Shown: positions 6,723-16,298, numbered from the stretch's first letter. The stretch is DNA of 47,801 nucleotides from Streptomyces phaeoluteigriseus (GCF_001896135.2 NZ_MPOH02000011.1:1188957-1236757), one strand, 5' to 3'. Program-made: numbers and translations. The notes: generated from the sequence alone by a model not told the origin.

Positions 6723-7511
6723 TCAGACCAGCAGCGTCTCGACGCCGGCCTCGCCCAGGGCGCGGAGGGTCTCCGGGCCCGCGGGGTGGGTGCCGGGTTC
6801 GGCCGCGGCGGTGTCGGTGACGAAGGTGTGGACGGCGTCGAGCGGGGCGACCCGGTTGAAGGCGCGCACGCCCAGCTTGGTCGCGTCGGCCACGGCGACC
6901 GTGCGGTCCGCCTGACCGAGCCCCGCCCGCTTCACGGCCGCGTCGTCGAGGGAGAACTCCGACCAGCCGTGCCCGGCGTGCACCCCGCCGATGGACATCA
7001 CGAACAGGTCGAAGGCGAGGGACTCCAGGGTGCGCAGCGCGAGCGGCCCCACCAGGGACCGCTCACCGGGCCGCGAGCGGCCGCCGACGACCAGCAGCTC
7101 GATGCCCGGCCGGTCGGCCAGCCGTACCGCCGCCTGGAGACTGAGCACCGCGACGGTCAAGGGGCCGCGCGCGGCGAGGTGTTCGGCCAGGTGCGCGGTG
7201 GTGGTCCCGGCGTCCAGCAGCACCCGCGAGCCGGGTTCCACCAGACCGGCGACCGCCGCGCCCAGCCGGTCCTTGGTCGCGCCCTGCCACGCCTCCCGCG
7301 CGTCGAAGCCGGCGCCCTCCTCACGGGCCCGCGCCGGTACGGCCCCGCCGTGCACCCGGCGTACCAGGCCCTGTTTCTCCAGCGCGTCGAGGTCACGGCG
7401 CACGGTCATCTCGGACACCCCGAGCCGTTGCGCGAGTTCGGCGACGGAGACCTGCCCCACGGCTCCCTGGACGAGCCGCAGGGTCAGATCTAGGCGGTTG
7501 GCGATACCCAT
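6723..7511 (-). CDS. DeoR/GlpR family transcriptional regulator
   Basis: 262 residues. The N-terminal winged HTH is clear: VSVAELAQRLGVSEMTVRRD is the DeoR signature helix pair, then QGLVRRVHGGAVP. Residues 75-250 form the DeoRC sugar-phosphate-binding domain (LLDAGTTTAHLAEHL, LLVVGG, and a terminal VTDTAA). The family represses sugar catabolic genes and is released by a phosphorylated sugar. The ATG at 7511 is in the divergent space shared with the secreted protein at 7710. No sugar operon is next to it, so its target is unclear; NUDIX/DUF4406 downstream on the same strand, 108 bp away, is possible. Confidence 0.9.
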   Translation of the reverse strand: MGIANRLDLTLRLVQGAVGQVSVAELAQRLGVSEMTVRRDLDALEKQGLVRRVHGGAVPARAREEGAGFDAREAWQGATKDRLGAAVAGLVEPGSRVLLDAGTTTAHLAEHLAARGPLTVAVLSLQAAVRLADRPGIELLVVGGRSRPGERSLVGPLALRTLESLAFDLFVMSIGGVHAGHGWSEFSLDDAAVKRAGLGQADRTVAVADATKLGVRAFNRVAPLDAVHTFVTDTAAAEPGTHPAGPETLRALGEAGVETLLV

Positions 7512-7709
7512 GAGAGCAGTTCTATCACTGTCATGTGAGAACGCACATCAATTTGTTCGCCCCGACGGCTCCGCGACCGTGCGTCCGGCTCCACGGCGGT
7601 ATGTCACCACTCCACGGCCGTGCGTCCACGCCGTCCGATACGGCCGCGACAGCGCCAGCGCCACCCGCCGCCGTACAACCCATCGGCCCCGGTGAGAGTC
7701 AGCCTGGGC

Positions 7710-9125
7710 ATGACACGCTTGTTCACGACGACCCGCCGTACCCGGCGCGCGCTCGTACCCGTACTCGCCGCCTCCGCCCTGCTGACCCTCGGCACGGCGG
7801 GCCCCGCGGCCGCCGACAGCGACCAGCTCTGGACGTACTCCGACCCCTACGAGCTGATCCTGCCCGGCGCGTACGAGGACGGGTCCGCGCCCGAGCGGAC
7901 CGTCGCGCTCCAGGTCTCCCACGACAACATCGCGAACCCGGTCGGCACCGGACACCTGACCGTGGACGCCGGCGAGCTCGCCGCCTTCGTGAAGATCACC
8001 TGGCCCGCCAACTGCGCGGCCGACACCTCCGTCACGGCCGTCTGCGACATCCCCTCGCTCACCGGCACCGACCGGGTGACAGCCGCCGAACTCCAGGTCA
8101 GCGCGCTGCCGGACGCCCCTGACGGCGCCGTGGGCACCCTGCGCTACACCGCCGTCGCCGGCGACCTGACGTCCTACCCGGGCGAGACCCGGGTGACCGT
8201 CGGCAACGGCCCGGACCTGGCCCTGAGCCAGTCCCCCCGGCAGGACGGCGTCACGCCGGGCACCCTGATCAGCGCCCCCGCCACCCTCTCCAACAACGGC
8301 AACCGCACCGCCGAGGGCGTCCTGCTGCGCCTGTCCGCCTCCCGCGGCCTCGCGTACACCGAGCGGCCCGCGAACTGCGAGTACCTGGACACGGAGGTCA
8401 GCACCCAGGCGCTGTGCGTCCTCGACGAGACGCTCGCCCCCGGCGACTCGATCACCCTGGCCAACCCCCTGAAGGCCCGCCGGAACGCCCTGTACGAGCG
8501 CTACGACTACTCCGTCGAGCCCTACTCGGCCGAGGCCCTGGAAGCGGCCCGCGCCGGCCGGACGTACACGCCGGGCACGGGGGCCGAGCTGGACCCGGCC
8601 CCCGCGCAGACGCCCCGTACGGCCACCGCCACGGCCGCCGTCCCCGACCTGGACCCCCAGGACAACTCCCGCTCCGTCATCATCCACGCCACCAACACCG
8701 CCGACCTCAAGCTGAACGGCAGCCGGGTCGAGGGCGCGGTCGGCGAGACCGTACGGGCCGACATCACCGTCAAGAACCGGGGCCCCGCCTGGGTCGCCTC
8801 ACTCGGCGCCGGCGAGCCCGTGGCCACGGTCGACGTCCGCATCCCGGCCGGCGCGACCGTCACCGCCCGCCCCGACGACTGCTACGCCCTGACCGCGGAC
8901 GGCGAGTGGGTCGAGGAGCAGCTCGGTGCCCCGCGCTACCGCTGCACCACCCCGATCTACCTGAACGAACGGGCCACCCACACCTTCCCCTTCGACCTCC
9001 GCATCGACAGCGCGACCCGGTCCGCCGCACCGGTCACCATCGACAACGACCAGCACGAGCCCCCGATCCGCGCCTACGACCCCGACCTGACCAACAACTC
9101 GGCCAGGATCGTCGTCAACGGCTGA
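7710..9125 (+). CDS. Secreted protein with DUF11/CARDB-like repeats
   Basis: 471 residues. A Sec (possibly Tat-like, RRTRRA) signal peptide precedes a cleavage site at about GPAAA-DS. The mature part has at least two beta-sandwich modules resembling the DUF11 conserved repeat: one around residues 170-250 (LALSQSPRQDGVTPGTLI, TLSNNGNRTAEGVLL), one around 330-440 (ADLKLNGS, ITVKNRGPAW, NNSARIVVNG at the end). Paired cysteines (NCAADTS/AVCD, NCEY/ALCV, DDCY/YRCT) suggest disulfides. No catalytic motif is visible, so it is probably a wall- or matrix-associated adhesive protein. The start at 7710 is chosen because the signal peptide begins there. Confidence 0.8.
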   Translation: MTRLFTTTRRTRRALVPVLAASALLTLGTAGPAAADSDQLWTYSDPYELILPGAYEDGSAPERTVALQVSHDNIANPVGTGHLTVDAGELAAFVKITWPANCAADTSVTAVCDIPSLTGTDRVTAAELQVSALPDAPDGAVGTLRYTAVAGDLTSYPGETRVTVGNGPDLALSQSPRQDGVTPGTLISAPATLSNNGNRTAEGVLLRLSASRGLAYTERPANCEYLDTEVSTQALCVLDETLAPGDSITLANPLKARRNALYERYDYSVEPYSAEALEAARAGRTYTPGTGAELDPAPAQTPRTATATAAVPDLDPQDNSRSVIIHATNTADLKLNGSRVEGAVGETVRADITVKNRGPAWVASLGAGEPVATVDVRIPAGATVTARPDDCYALTADGEWVEEQLGAPRYRCTTPIYLNERATHTFPFDLRIDSATRSAAPVTIDNDQHEPPIRAYDPDLTNNSARIVVNG

Positions 9126-9137
9126 CCGGGCCCGAAT

Positions 9138-9174
9138 GCGGCCCCGTTCTCCACCAGGAGGGCGGGGCCGCTTT
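9138..9174 (+). terminator. Hairpin terminator after the DUF11-like gene
   Basis: GCGGCCCCG at 9138-9146 pairs with CGGGGCCGC at 9163-9171 and is followed by TTT. It starts 13 bases after the stop. Confidence 0.75.
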
Positions 9175-9333
9175 CACGCGTCCGAGGCGTCCTGCGGCGT
9201 ACTTCCCGGCTACTCGCGGTCGGCGTCCGCCGGTTCCGGTGCGGGCGAGACCGTACGGGGAGCGGTGACCGGGGAGGTGCGGGAGCGGAGGGACGGCGTA
9301 CGCTCCCGCATCCCGTCGACCGGAGGAACCGCT

Positions 9334-9684
9334 GTGCCGTACCGCACGGCATCGCCGCCGAGACCGCACTGTGGGACGCCTTCGCGGAGTCGGCGTTCCA
9401 AGACGACGCACAGCCGTCGTTCTGCTGGACCCAGTACACCGGCCACGGGCCCGGGCCGAGTTGCTCGGCCGAGAAGTGGGCACCGCTCGGTGTGCGGATC
9501 GAGCAGGGGGAGATCCTTCACCGACCCATCGCGACTCTTCCCTCTCGTGCGGCAGCACCTGGTCCCGGGCGGGGTGTGGGGGCGGCACCTGCCGCGGGCC
9601 GGTTTCGCCGCGGCGGAGGCGACCGTGGTGGACGCTCCGAAGGCGGGGCACATCGGCACGCTGATCGTGCGCGCGAGCGCCTGA
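9334..9684 (+). pseudogene. Decayed class I SAM-dependent methyltransferase
   Basis: Pieces of one protein lie in different frames. The first, from 9348, reads GIAAETALWDAFAESAFQDD then CWTQYTGHGPG. A one-base shift follows near 9450, giving ELLG. The next piece, from about 9518, reads FTDPSRLFPLVRQHLVPGGV, then joins directly to RAGFAAAEATVVDAPKAGHI and GTLIVRASA with a TGA at 9682-9684. In intact relatives about 100 residues, including the SAM-binding glycine motif, separate ELLG from the FTDP segment, and a further stretch precedes RAGF. Both are missing here. A GTG at 9334 with GGAGG nearby is the probable old start, itself out of frame. These are deletions of tens to hundreds of bases, so this is real gene decay and not only a sequencing slip. 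Confidence 0.8.
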
Positions 9685-9706
9685 GCGCGAGCTCCGGACA
9701 ACGCAT

Positions 9707-9742
9707 GAGCCCCCACCTCAGAACACTCTGACGTGGGGGCTC
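9707..9742 (-). terminator. Hairpin downstream of tRNA-Lys
   Basis: GAGCCCCCAC at 9707-9716 and GTGGGGGCTC at 9733-9742 are perfectly complementary. They lie 5 bases beyond the 3' end of the minus-strand tRNA-Lys gene. Confidence 0.7.
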
Positions 9743-9747
9743 TTCCG

Positions 9748-9820
9748 TAGGCCCTGTGGGACTCGAACCCACAACCAATGGATTAAAAGTCCACTGCTCT
9801 GCCAATTGAGCTAAGGGCCC
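9748..9820 (-). tRNA. tRNA-Lys (UUU)
   Basis: 73-base cloverleaf with anticodon loop CTTTTAA, D-arm AGCTCAATTGGCAGAGC, canonical T-arm with GGTTCGAGTCC, and discriminator A. The CCA end is not encoded. Confidence 0.95.
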
Positions 9821-9854
9821 AGGCGATGTTGCCTCCCCGAGCATAGCGGGAGGT

Positions 9855-9888
9855 GGCCGTGTCGCCGATCGGGTATCGGGACACGGCC
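9855..9888 (-). terminator. Hairpin terminator after the APC permease
   Basis: GGCCGTGTC and GACACGGCC form the outer stem; CCGAT and ATCGG extend it inward across one unpaired base. It lies 23 bases past the permease stop and ahead of tRNA-Lys. Confidence 0.65.
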
Positions 9889-9910
9889 GTGCCGGGTGGC
9901 GGGAGATCGG

Positions 9911-11479
9911 TCACGGATCGACCGGTTCGGCCGTCACCCCCGCTTCCGGGGACGTGGCCGGCGAAGTCGTCGGAGGCGCCGCCGATCCGGGGGCGGTCTC
10001 CGTGGCCGTGGGCTTGAGGAACCAGTGCCGGGCCGAGGCGAACCACCAGACGGCGGCGAAGCCGAGGACGACCAGGACGGCGACCGGGGCGTAGTTGAAG
10101 GTCTCGGAGGTCACCGGGGAGACCTGGGGGAGCATGAACAGGACGGTGATGACGCCCACCCAGATGACGGACACCACGCCGATCGCCCGGGACCAGCGGC
10201 CCAGGTGCCACGGCCCGCGGGCGAAGTCGTCGCCCTTGCGCAGCCGCAGCAGGGTCGGGATGACGTAGGCGATGTAGAGGCCGATGACCGCGATGGAGGT
10301 GACGGCCGCGTACGCCGTGACATTGATCAGGTAGGGCAGGCCCAGCAGCAGTGCGCCGCCGGCCGCGAGCCAGACCGCCGCGACGGGCGTGCGGGTGCGG
10401 GGGCTGACGGTGCGCCAGAGGTGCGAGAAGGGCAGGGCGCCGTCGCGGGAGAAGGCGTAGATCATGCGGCTGTTGGCGGTGACGGACGCCATCCCGCAGA
10501 ACAGCTGGGCGCCGATCACGACGAGCAGCAGCAGTTTGCCCGCCGTGGCGCCGAGCGCGTCGAGGAGGATCTGGGCGGGCGGGGCGCCGGTCGGGGAGCC
10601 GAGGGCGCCGTCGTAGGACTGGATGGCGAAGGTGAAGCCGAGGAGCAGGACGAAGCCGGCGATCCACGAGGTCCAGATGGACCGCACGATGCCCTTGGGG
10701 CCCGCGGTGGACGCGTCGTGCGTCTCCTCGGTCATGTGGGCGGAGGCGTCGTAGCCGGTGAAGGTGTACTGGGCCATCAGCAGGCCGAGGGCGACCACGT
10801 AGACGCCGCTGCCCCAGCCGGTGTTGTTCACGAACTCGCCGAAGACGAAGGACGCCGACTGGTGGTCGTCCGGGACGAAGGTCAGCGCGCCGACGATCAC
10901 GGCGACACCGACGACGTGCCACCACACGCTCACGCTGTTGAGGAGGGCGACGATCCGCACCCCGAAGGTGTTGAGCAGGCCGTGCAGCACCAGGATGCCC
11001 GCGAACAGCAGGATCGTGCGGCCCGGCGTGACCTCGAAGTCGAACTGGAGATTGAGGTAGGCGCCGAGGAAGGACGCGGCACCGAAGTCGATGCCGGCCG
11101 TCACGGCGACCTGCCCGAGCACGTTGAACCAGCCCGTGAACCAGGCCCAGGCGGCGGCGCTGCGGGGCGGCGCCAGCCGGTGGGCCCAGAAGTACAGGCC
11201 GGCCGAGGTGGGGTAGGCGGAGCAGATCTCGGCCATCGACAGCCCGACGAACAGGGTCATCAGGCCGACCGCGACCCAGCCCCAGGTGATCACGGCGGGG
11301 CCGCCGGTGTTCATGCCGAACAGGTAGAGGGTCAGGCAGCCCGACAGGACCGAGATGATCGTGAAGGAGACCGCGTAGTTGGAGAACGCCGACATACGGC
11401 GCGCGAGGACCTGCGTGTATCCGAGCTGGGCCAGCCGTTCCTCGTCCGAGAGCCCAGTCGCCTTGCCGTCATCTGTCAT
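9911..11479 (-). CDS. APC-superfamily amino acid permease (GABA/BAT1-like)
   Basis: 522 residues with about 12 hydrophobic segments. The opening GYTQVLARRMSAFSNYAVSF and the first helix motif SGCLTLYLFGMNTGGPA are typical of the amino acid/choline transporter branch of the APC family, as is FTGYDASAHMTEETHDA before the central helices. The C-terminus is a Pro/Thr/Ser-rich cytoplasmic tail. It probably imports an amino acid or GABA with protons. I use the ATG at 11479 (MTDDGKATG) because the family starts there; the frame opens 12 residues earlier. It is monocistronic, with a hairpin after it. Substrate unknown. Confidence 0.88.
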   Translation of the reverse strand: MTDDGKATGLSDEERLAQLGYTQVLARRMSAFSNYAVSFTIISVLSGCLTLYLFGMNTGGPAVITWGWVAVGLMTLFVGLSMAEICSAYPTSAGLYFWAHRLAPPRSAAAWAWFTGWFNVLGQVAVTAGIDFGAASFLGAYLNLQFDFEVTPGRTILLFAGILVLHGLLNTFGVRIVALLNSVSVWWHVVGVAVIVGALTFVPDDHQSASFVFGEFVNNTGWGSGVYVVALGLLMAQYTFTGYDASAHMTEETHDASTAGPKGIVRSIWTSWIAGFVLLLGFTFAIQSYDGALGSPTGAPPAQILLDALGATAGKLLLLVVIGAQLFCGMASVTANSRMIYAFSRDGALPFSHLWRTVSPRTRTPVAAVWLAAGGALLLGLPYLINVTAYAAVTSIAVIGLYIAYVIPTLLRLRKGDDFARGPWHLGRWSRAIGVVSVIWVGVITVLFMLPQVSPVTSETFNYAPVAVLVVLGFAAVWWFASARHWFLKPTATETAPGSAAPPTTSPATSPEAGVTAEPVDP

Positions 11480-11555
11480 GCCCCCAGCAATTCCCTCACC
11501 GGGGGCGTGACACACGTCACAACTTGGCCAGAAAGAACCCCTGCGGATCCCGGAG

Positions 11556-13703
11556 CTAGAAGAGGCCCTTGTAGCCCTGCCAGCCGCCGGCGATCTTCAC
11601 CCGCGGGGAGAATGAGCCCCTGCCTGTCCCGGGGATCCGGTACAGCACCCCCGCGGTGTCCCGCGCCACGAGGTCGGCCTTCCCGTCCCCGGTGATGTCC
11701 CCCACACCGACGAGCACGTTGTAGGGGGCACCCCAGTTGGCGTACAGCTTCACGCGCCCGGAGAAGGTCCCCCTACCCGTCCCGTAGTACCGGTACAGGT
11801 TGTTCGCCCTGTCCTGCGCGACGAGGTCCCCGATGCCGTCCCCGTTCAAATCCCCCGCCCCGACGACCTTCTTGTACGTCTTCCAGTTGTCGTACAGCTT
11901 CACGCCGGAGGCCAGCCGTCCCGTGCTCGTGCCCTTGTAGAGGTACACCGCACCGGTGGCCGCCTTGCGGGCGATCAGGTCGGGCCGGCCGTCCCCACTG
12001 ACGTCACCGGGAGCGGTGAGGACGTCGAACGTGTTCCAGCCGGTACCGAGCGACAGCCGGCCGCCCGAGGGGATGTACGACGCACCGCAGTGGCCCGTGT
12101 AGCGGCGCAGTTCGCCGGTCGGCATCCGGACCAGCATCTCGGCGCACCGGTCACCGGTCAGGTCGCCGAAGGGAATCGCCACGGTCCCGGCGGGCCAGCC
12201 GCCGCCGGACGTCTTCCAGTCGAAGGTGCCCTTGCCGTGGGTGTAGTGCAGGCTCAGGACCCCCGACGCGTTCAGCGTGACCAGCTCGCCGTAGCTGTGG
12301 CCGCCCTGGTCGTGATGGCCCTGCCGGCCACCGCTGAGCCCGATCGCACCGCCCGTGGTGTACGTGCCCGTACCCTCGGTCGCCGTGGCCGTCAGACTCC
12401 ACGTGAAACGGCCGTTGTACGGGATGGCGCCCGCGTCCGTCCTGCCGTTCCAGTGGGCGTCCGGCGCGGTACCGGCGCCGCTCCGGGTGTGCACGAGGCG
12501 GCCCTGGGCGTCCTTCACGGTGAAGGTCCAGGCGGCCGGCTTGCTCAGCTGCCAGGTGCTGTTCCACCAGTCGTCCCTGATGTGCACGGAACCGTCGTCG
12601 ACCTCGGACTCGATCACCGCCAGCGGCTGTGAGGGCACCCCGCTCGGCACCACGTGCACGGTGCTTGCCGCGTCCACGTACGCGATGTCCCCGCCGAACT
12701 TGTCGACGGACCAGGTCTGCCGCCGCTGGTCGGCGGTGTTCCCGGCCGGCAGATCGGCGATCTCGCGGGCCGCGGCCGCCGTACCGGTGCGGAAGTCGGT
12801 CAGCGTCAGCTTCCCGGCCGCCCGGTCGTGCCGGACCAGGTAGCCGTCGCCGACGAGAACCGGCCCCGGCTCCACGGTGACGTTCTTCCTCGCCGTACGG
12901 TCGAACACTCCCGCCGCGCCCGTGGGACCGCAGTTCCAGTAGACCCAACGGCCCACCACCTGAAGCTCCTTGACCGTGCAGGGGGCGCCGGTGGCCAGCG
13001 TCTCGACGGTCTTCTTCTGCTCCAGGTCGTACCCGGTGACCGTGCCGTTGCCGGAGCCCGGCGCGTAGAGCCGCGAGCCCCAGACGGAGGCGGCGGTGAC
13101 GGGACGGGTCAGACGCACCTGCTGCACGCGGTACGGCTGCACGGCGTCGACGTACTGCTTGCCGGTCGAGGCTGCCTCGTACACGAAGTAGCGGCCGGTC
13201 GTGTCGACGTACCTGCCGCCGGTGACGAGGGGTTCGGAGCCGGAGTGGTAGGTGTCGCGGGCCGTCCAGATCTGGGCGCGCTCCTTGCCGCCGTACTCCT
13301 CGGAGTTGCCGAAGAAGACGCCCACGTTCCCGTTCCCGGCCGCCCGCAGCGGCACGCACGTGCCGGCGTCGCAGGGGGTGCGCGTCACGTGCGCGCCGGT
13401 CGCGTACTCGCCCGCGTAGGCGCGCACCTCGCGCCCGCCCACCGTGGTCCCGTCGGCCGAGACCGGTCGGTTGGTGACGTACGGGTCGCCGTTCGGCGCT
13501 CGCTCCACCGTGGTCAGGACACCGCCGGCGAAGTCGATCCCCCACACGCCGCCCGTGCTCAGCGGCAAGGGTGTGGTGTCCGCGGCGGCCGGGCCCGCGG
13601 TGGTCAGCAAGCCCGCGCCGAGGGCGACGAGGCTCGCGAAAGTGAGTGTGATCCGGGCACGCCGGGCCAAGGGTCCCTCCCCAGGGAAAAGCCGGAACGG
13701 CAT
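11556..13703 (-). CDS. Secreted FG-GAP/VCBS repeat protein
   Basis: 715 residues. The signal peptide at residues 14-41 is cut near GPAAA-DT. Residues 45-400 form a beta-propeller-like region with paired Cys. The C-terminal 220 residues have four FG-GAP units, each with an Asp-rich calcium loop: DLTGDRCAE, DVSGDGRPD, DLNGDGIGD and DITGDGKAD. A FlgD-like/Ig-like module (TFTVKDAQGRLVHTRSG, HWNGRTDAG) lies between. Such proteins are extracellular and calcium-stabilised and often bind polysaccharide or surfaces; no catalytic residues are evident. The ATG at 13703 puts a normal basic n-region before the hydrophobic segment. Confidence 0.88.
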   Translation of the reverse strand: MPFRLFPGEGPLARRARITLTFASLVALGAGLLTTAGPAAADTTPLPLSTGGVWGIDFAGGVLTTVERAPNGDPYVTNRPVSADGTTVGGREVRAYAGEYATGAHVTRTPCDAGTCVPLRAAGNGNVGVFFGNSEEYGGKERAQIWTARDTYHSGSEPLVTGGRYVDTTGRYFVYEAASTGKQYVDAVQPYRVQQVRLTRPVTAASVWGSRLYAPGSGNGTVTGYDLEQKKTVETLATGAPCTVKELQVVGRWVYWNCGPTGAAGVFDRTARKNVTVEPGPVLVGDGYLVRHDRAAGKLTLTDFRTGTAAAAREIADLPAGNTADQRRQTWSVDKFGGDIAYVDAASTVHVVPSGVPSQPLAVIESEVDDGSVHIRDDWWNSTWQLSKPAAWTFTVKDAQGRLVHTRSGAGTAPDAHWNGRTDAGAIPYNGRFTWSLTATATEGTGTYTTGGAIGLSGGRQGHHDQGGHSYGELVTLNASGVLSLHYTHGKGTFDWKTSGGGWPAGTVAIPFGDLTGDRCAEMLVRMPTGELRRYTGHCGASYIPSGGRLSLGTGWNTFDVLTAPGDVSGDGRPDLIARKAATGAVYLYKGTSTGRLASGVKLYDNWKTYKKVVGAGDLNGDGIGDLVAQDRANNLYRYYGTGRGTFSGRVKLYANWGAPYNVLVGVGDITGDGKADLVARDTAGVLYRIPGTGRGSFSPRVKIAGGWQGYKGLF

Positions 13704-13807
13704 GGCGGCGGCGGTTTTCCCCCTCCGGCCGCTCTGTCCATGCCAAGCCAGCGAATGCTAACAACCGGCGCACGCACGGCGGTAGGGAAATAGGGCCCCG
13801 CCGACAC

Positions 13808-13847
13808 GGGAAGGGCCCGTACGACCGAAGTCGTACGGGCCCTTCCC
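13808..13847 (-). terminator. 18-bp perfect hairpin, terminator of the DEAD-box gene
   Basis: GGGAAGGGCCCGTACGAC (13808-13825), loop CGAA, then its exact complement (13830-13847). It lies about 70 bp after the DEAD-box helicase stop. Confidence 0.8.
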
Positions 13848-13919
13848 GATGCGAACCACAGATGCGGCCGGTGCTCGGTCGGCGTTCAGCCGACGGAGCC
13901 GACGTCAGCCGAGCCGACG

Positions 13920-16070
13920 TCAGCCGTTGCGCTTCCAGCGCGGCTTGTCGTCGCGGCGGCCGAAGGAGCCGGTGCCGGTGCCGGTACCGGTGCCACGGTG
14001 GTCGTCGCGGCGGGCGGCCGGACGCTCGTGGCCGCCGGCGCGGAAGCCGGTGCCCGGACGGTCGTCACGGCGGTCACGGTTGAACGGACGGTCGCTGCCC
14101 CGGTGTCCACCGCGCTCGCCGCCGGAGCGGAAGCCGCCACGGTCGTCACGGCGCTCGAAGGAACGGCCACCGCGGTCGTCACGGTCACGGTTGAAGCCAC
14201 CGCGGTCGGCGCCACGGTCGCCACCGCGGTCACCACGGTCGTCACGGTTGAACGCGGGACGGCCACCGCGGTCGTCGCGACGCTCGAAGGAACGGCCACC
14301 ACGGTCGTCACGGTTGAACGCGGGACGGCCACCGCGGTCGTCACGGTCACGGTTGAAGCCACCGCGGTCACCGCCACGGTCACCGCGGTCGTCCCGACGC
14401 TCGCGACGCTCGTACGACGACGAACTCGCCGGACGCTCCTCGCGGACGGGACGGTCGGCGTCGCGCGCGGCGGGCTGCGCCGGCACGGACACCTCGGTCA
14501 CGGCCTCCGCCACGACGGACGTGGTCTCGCCGGTGCCGGCCACCGCGGCCTGCGCCTCGGCGATCGCCGTCTCCGGGTCCTCACCACGCTCGCGGGCGAC
14601 CCGCGCGACTAGGCGGTCGGCCTCCTCGCGCAGCTCGTTCGCACGCCGCTGCGCGCGCTCCAGCTCCTTGGTCAGCTCGGCGACCTCACGCTCGGCCTGC
14701 TGCGCGGCGTTGCCCGCGGACTCGGCCTGGACCTCGGTCATCGACCGGGCGCCGGTGATCTCGGCGACCTCGGGCTCGAAGGCCGTACCGCCCTGGATGA
14801 TGTGACGCCCGGCGTCGACGCCCGCGTCCTCCATCATGCGGAAGATCTGGCGGCGCTGATGCGGCAGCGACAGCGAGACGACGGTGCCGGTGCGGCCGGC
14901 GCGGGCCGTACGGCCGGCGCGGTGCAGGTAGTCCTTGTGGTCGCCGGCCGGGTCCACGTTCAGGACCAGGTCGATGCCGTCGACGTGGATGCCGCGCGCG
15001 GCGACGTCGGTGGCGACGAGCGCGTTGACGTAGCCCTTCTTGAAGTCCTCGAGCACGCGGGTGCGGGCGCCCTGCGTCATGCCGCCGTGCAGCGCGTCGG
15101 CCTTCACACCGGAGTCGCAGAGCTGCTCGGCGATGCGGTCGGCGCCCAGCTGGGTGCGGACGAAGATGATGGTGCGGCCCTTGCGGGAGGCGATCGCGGC
15201 GGTGACCGGCGCCTTGTCCTTGGGCTTCACGATCAGGATGTGGTGCGACATGGTCGTGACGTTGCCCTGGGCGCTGTCGACCTCGTGCGTGACCGGGTTG
15301 TGCAGGTAGCGCTTGACCAGCGTGGAGATCTCGTTCTCCATCGTGGCCGAGAACAGCATCCGCTGACCGCCCTGCGGGACCTGGTCGAGCAGCTCGGTGA
15401 CCTCGGGCAGGAAGCCCAGGTCCGACATCTGGTCGGCCTCGTCGAGGACGGTGACCTTGACGTTCTCCAGGGAGCAGGCGCCGCGGTTGATGATGTCGCG
15501 CAGTCGGCCCGGCGTGGCGACGAGGACGTCGACGCCGCGCTCGAGGGCGTAGATCTGGTTGCTCATCGACGTACCGCCGCAGACGACCTTCATCTTCAGG
15601 CCGAGGACGTCGCCGTACGGCTGGAGCGCGTCGGCGACCTGCATCGCCAGCTCACGGGTCGGGGTGAGGATGACGGCGCGCGGCTTGCGCTTCTCGGTGT
15701 GGCCGCCGGCCAGCGTGGTCAGCGTCGGCAGACCGAAGGAGAGGGTCTTGCCGGAGCCCGTGCGGCCGCGGCCGAGGATGTCCTTGCCCGCCATGGCGTC
15801 CGGGATGGTCGCCACCTGGATCGGGAAGGGGGAGGTCACGCCGTTCTGGGTGAGCTTGCGCACGACGCTCTCGGGGAGACCGAGGTCGGTGAAGGTCAGC
15901 TCGGGCGCCTTGTCGGCCGCGGCCTCGTCGGCGTCAGCGGTCCCGACGGCGTCGGTGGCCCGGACGGCTTCGACGGTCTCCACGGCGTCGACGGTCGCGG
16001 TGACCTCGACGGCCTCGACCGCCTCGCTGTTCTCGGACACGACGGCGTGATCAGTACTGGAAATGGACAT
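13920..16070 (-). CDS. DEAD-box ATP-dependent RNA helicase with RG-rich tail
   Basis: 716 residues. All helicase motifs are present: FTDLGL (Q motif region), GRTGSGKT (I), PTRELA (Ia), TPGRL (Ib), DEAD (II), SAT (III), IIFVRT (IV), ATDVAARGIH (V) and HRAGRTARAG (VI). Residues 1-70 are an acidic Val/Glu/Ala extension. Residues 470-530 form a charged coiled coil. The last 165 residues are a long basic run of RDDRGG, FNRD and FERRDD repeats, an RNA-binding disordered tail. It probably unwinds structured mRNA or rRNA, as in cold-shock and ribosome assembly helicases. The ATG at 16070 (MSISSTDHAV) has GGAAGG 12 bases upstream; the frame opens earlier at a TTG, which is less likely. Its 5' leader may be long. 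Confidence 0.95.
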   Translation of the reverse strand: MSISSTDHAVVSENSEAVEAVEVTATVDAVETVEAVRATDAVGTADADEAAADKAPELTFTDLGLPESVVRKLTQNGVTSPFPIQVATIPDAMAGKDILGRGRTGSGKTLSFGLPTLTTLAGGHTEKRKPRAVILTPTRELAMQVADALQPYGDVLGLKMKVVCGGTSMSNQIYALERGVDVLVATPGRLRDIINRGACSLENVKVTVLDEADQMSDLGFLPEVTELLDQVPQGGQRMLFSATMENEISTLVKRYLHNPVTHEVDSAQGNVTTMSHHILIVKPKDKAPVTAAIASRKGRTIIFVRTQLGADRIAEQLCDSGVKADALHGGMTQGARTRVLEDFKKGYVNALVATDVAARGIHVDGIDLVLNVDPAGDHKDYLHRAGRTARAGRTGTVVSLSLPHQRRQIFRMMEDAGVDAGRHIIQGGTAFEPEVAEITGARSMTEVQAESAGNAAQQAEREVAELTKELERAQRRANELREEADRLVARVARERGEDPETAIAEAQAAVAGTGETTSVVAEAVTEVSVPAQPAARDADRPVREERPASSSSYERRERRDDRGDRGGDRGGFNRDRDDRGGRPAFNRDDRGGRSFERRDDRGGRPAFNRDDRGDRGGDRGADRGGFNRDRDDRGGRSFERRDDRGGFRSGGERGGHRGSDRPFNRDRRDDRPGTGFRAGGHERPAARRDDHRGTGTGTGTGSFGRRDDKPRWKRNG

Positions 16071-16298
16071 GCGAATGCGAAACCTTCCGGAGTCTCGTCG
16101 GCACGCGCCCGTCAACTCCGTGTTCGCATTCGACCGCCTCAATGCGGTCCGTCACGGTAAGGGAGAGTACGCGCCACACGGCGCGCTCTGTTGTGGCGCC
16201 GGGCAAATGGGTTCAAACGATCTACCACCATACGCACCCTGTACCCCTTGAGGCAAACCGGTCTGCGTAGACGTGGGTCGCACACCACTGTACGGCAT

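Noticed and set aside
9136..9684. Intact protein over 9136-9684
   Set aside because: The open frames are Arg/Ser-rich chance frames; real homology jumps between frames, so it is a pseudogene.
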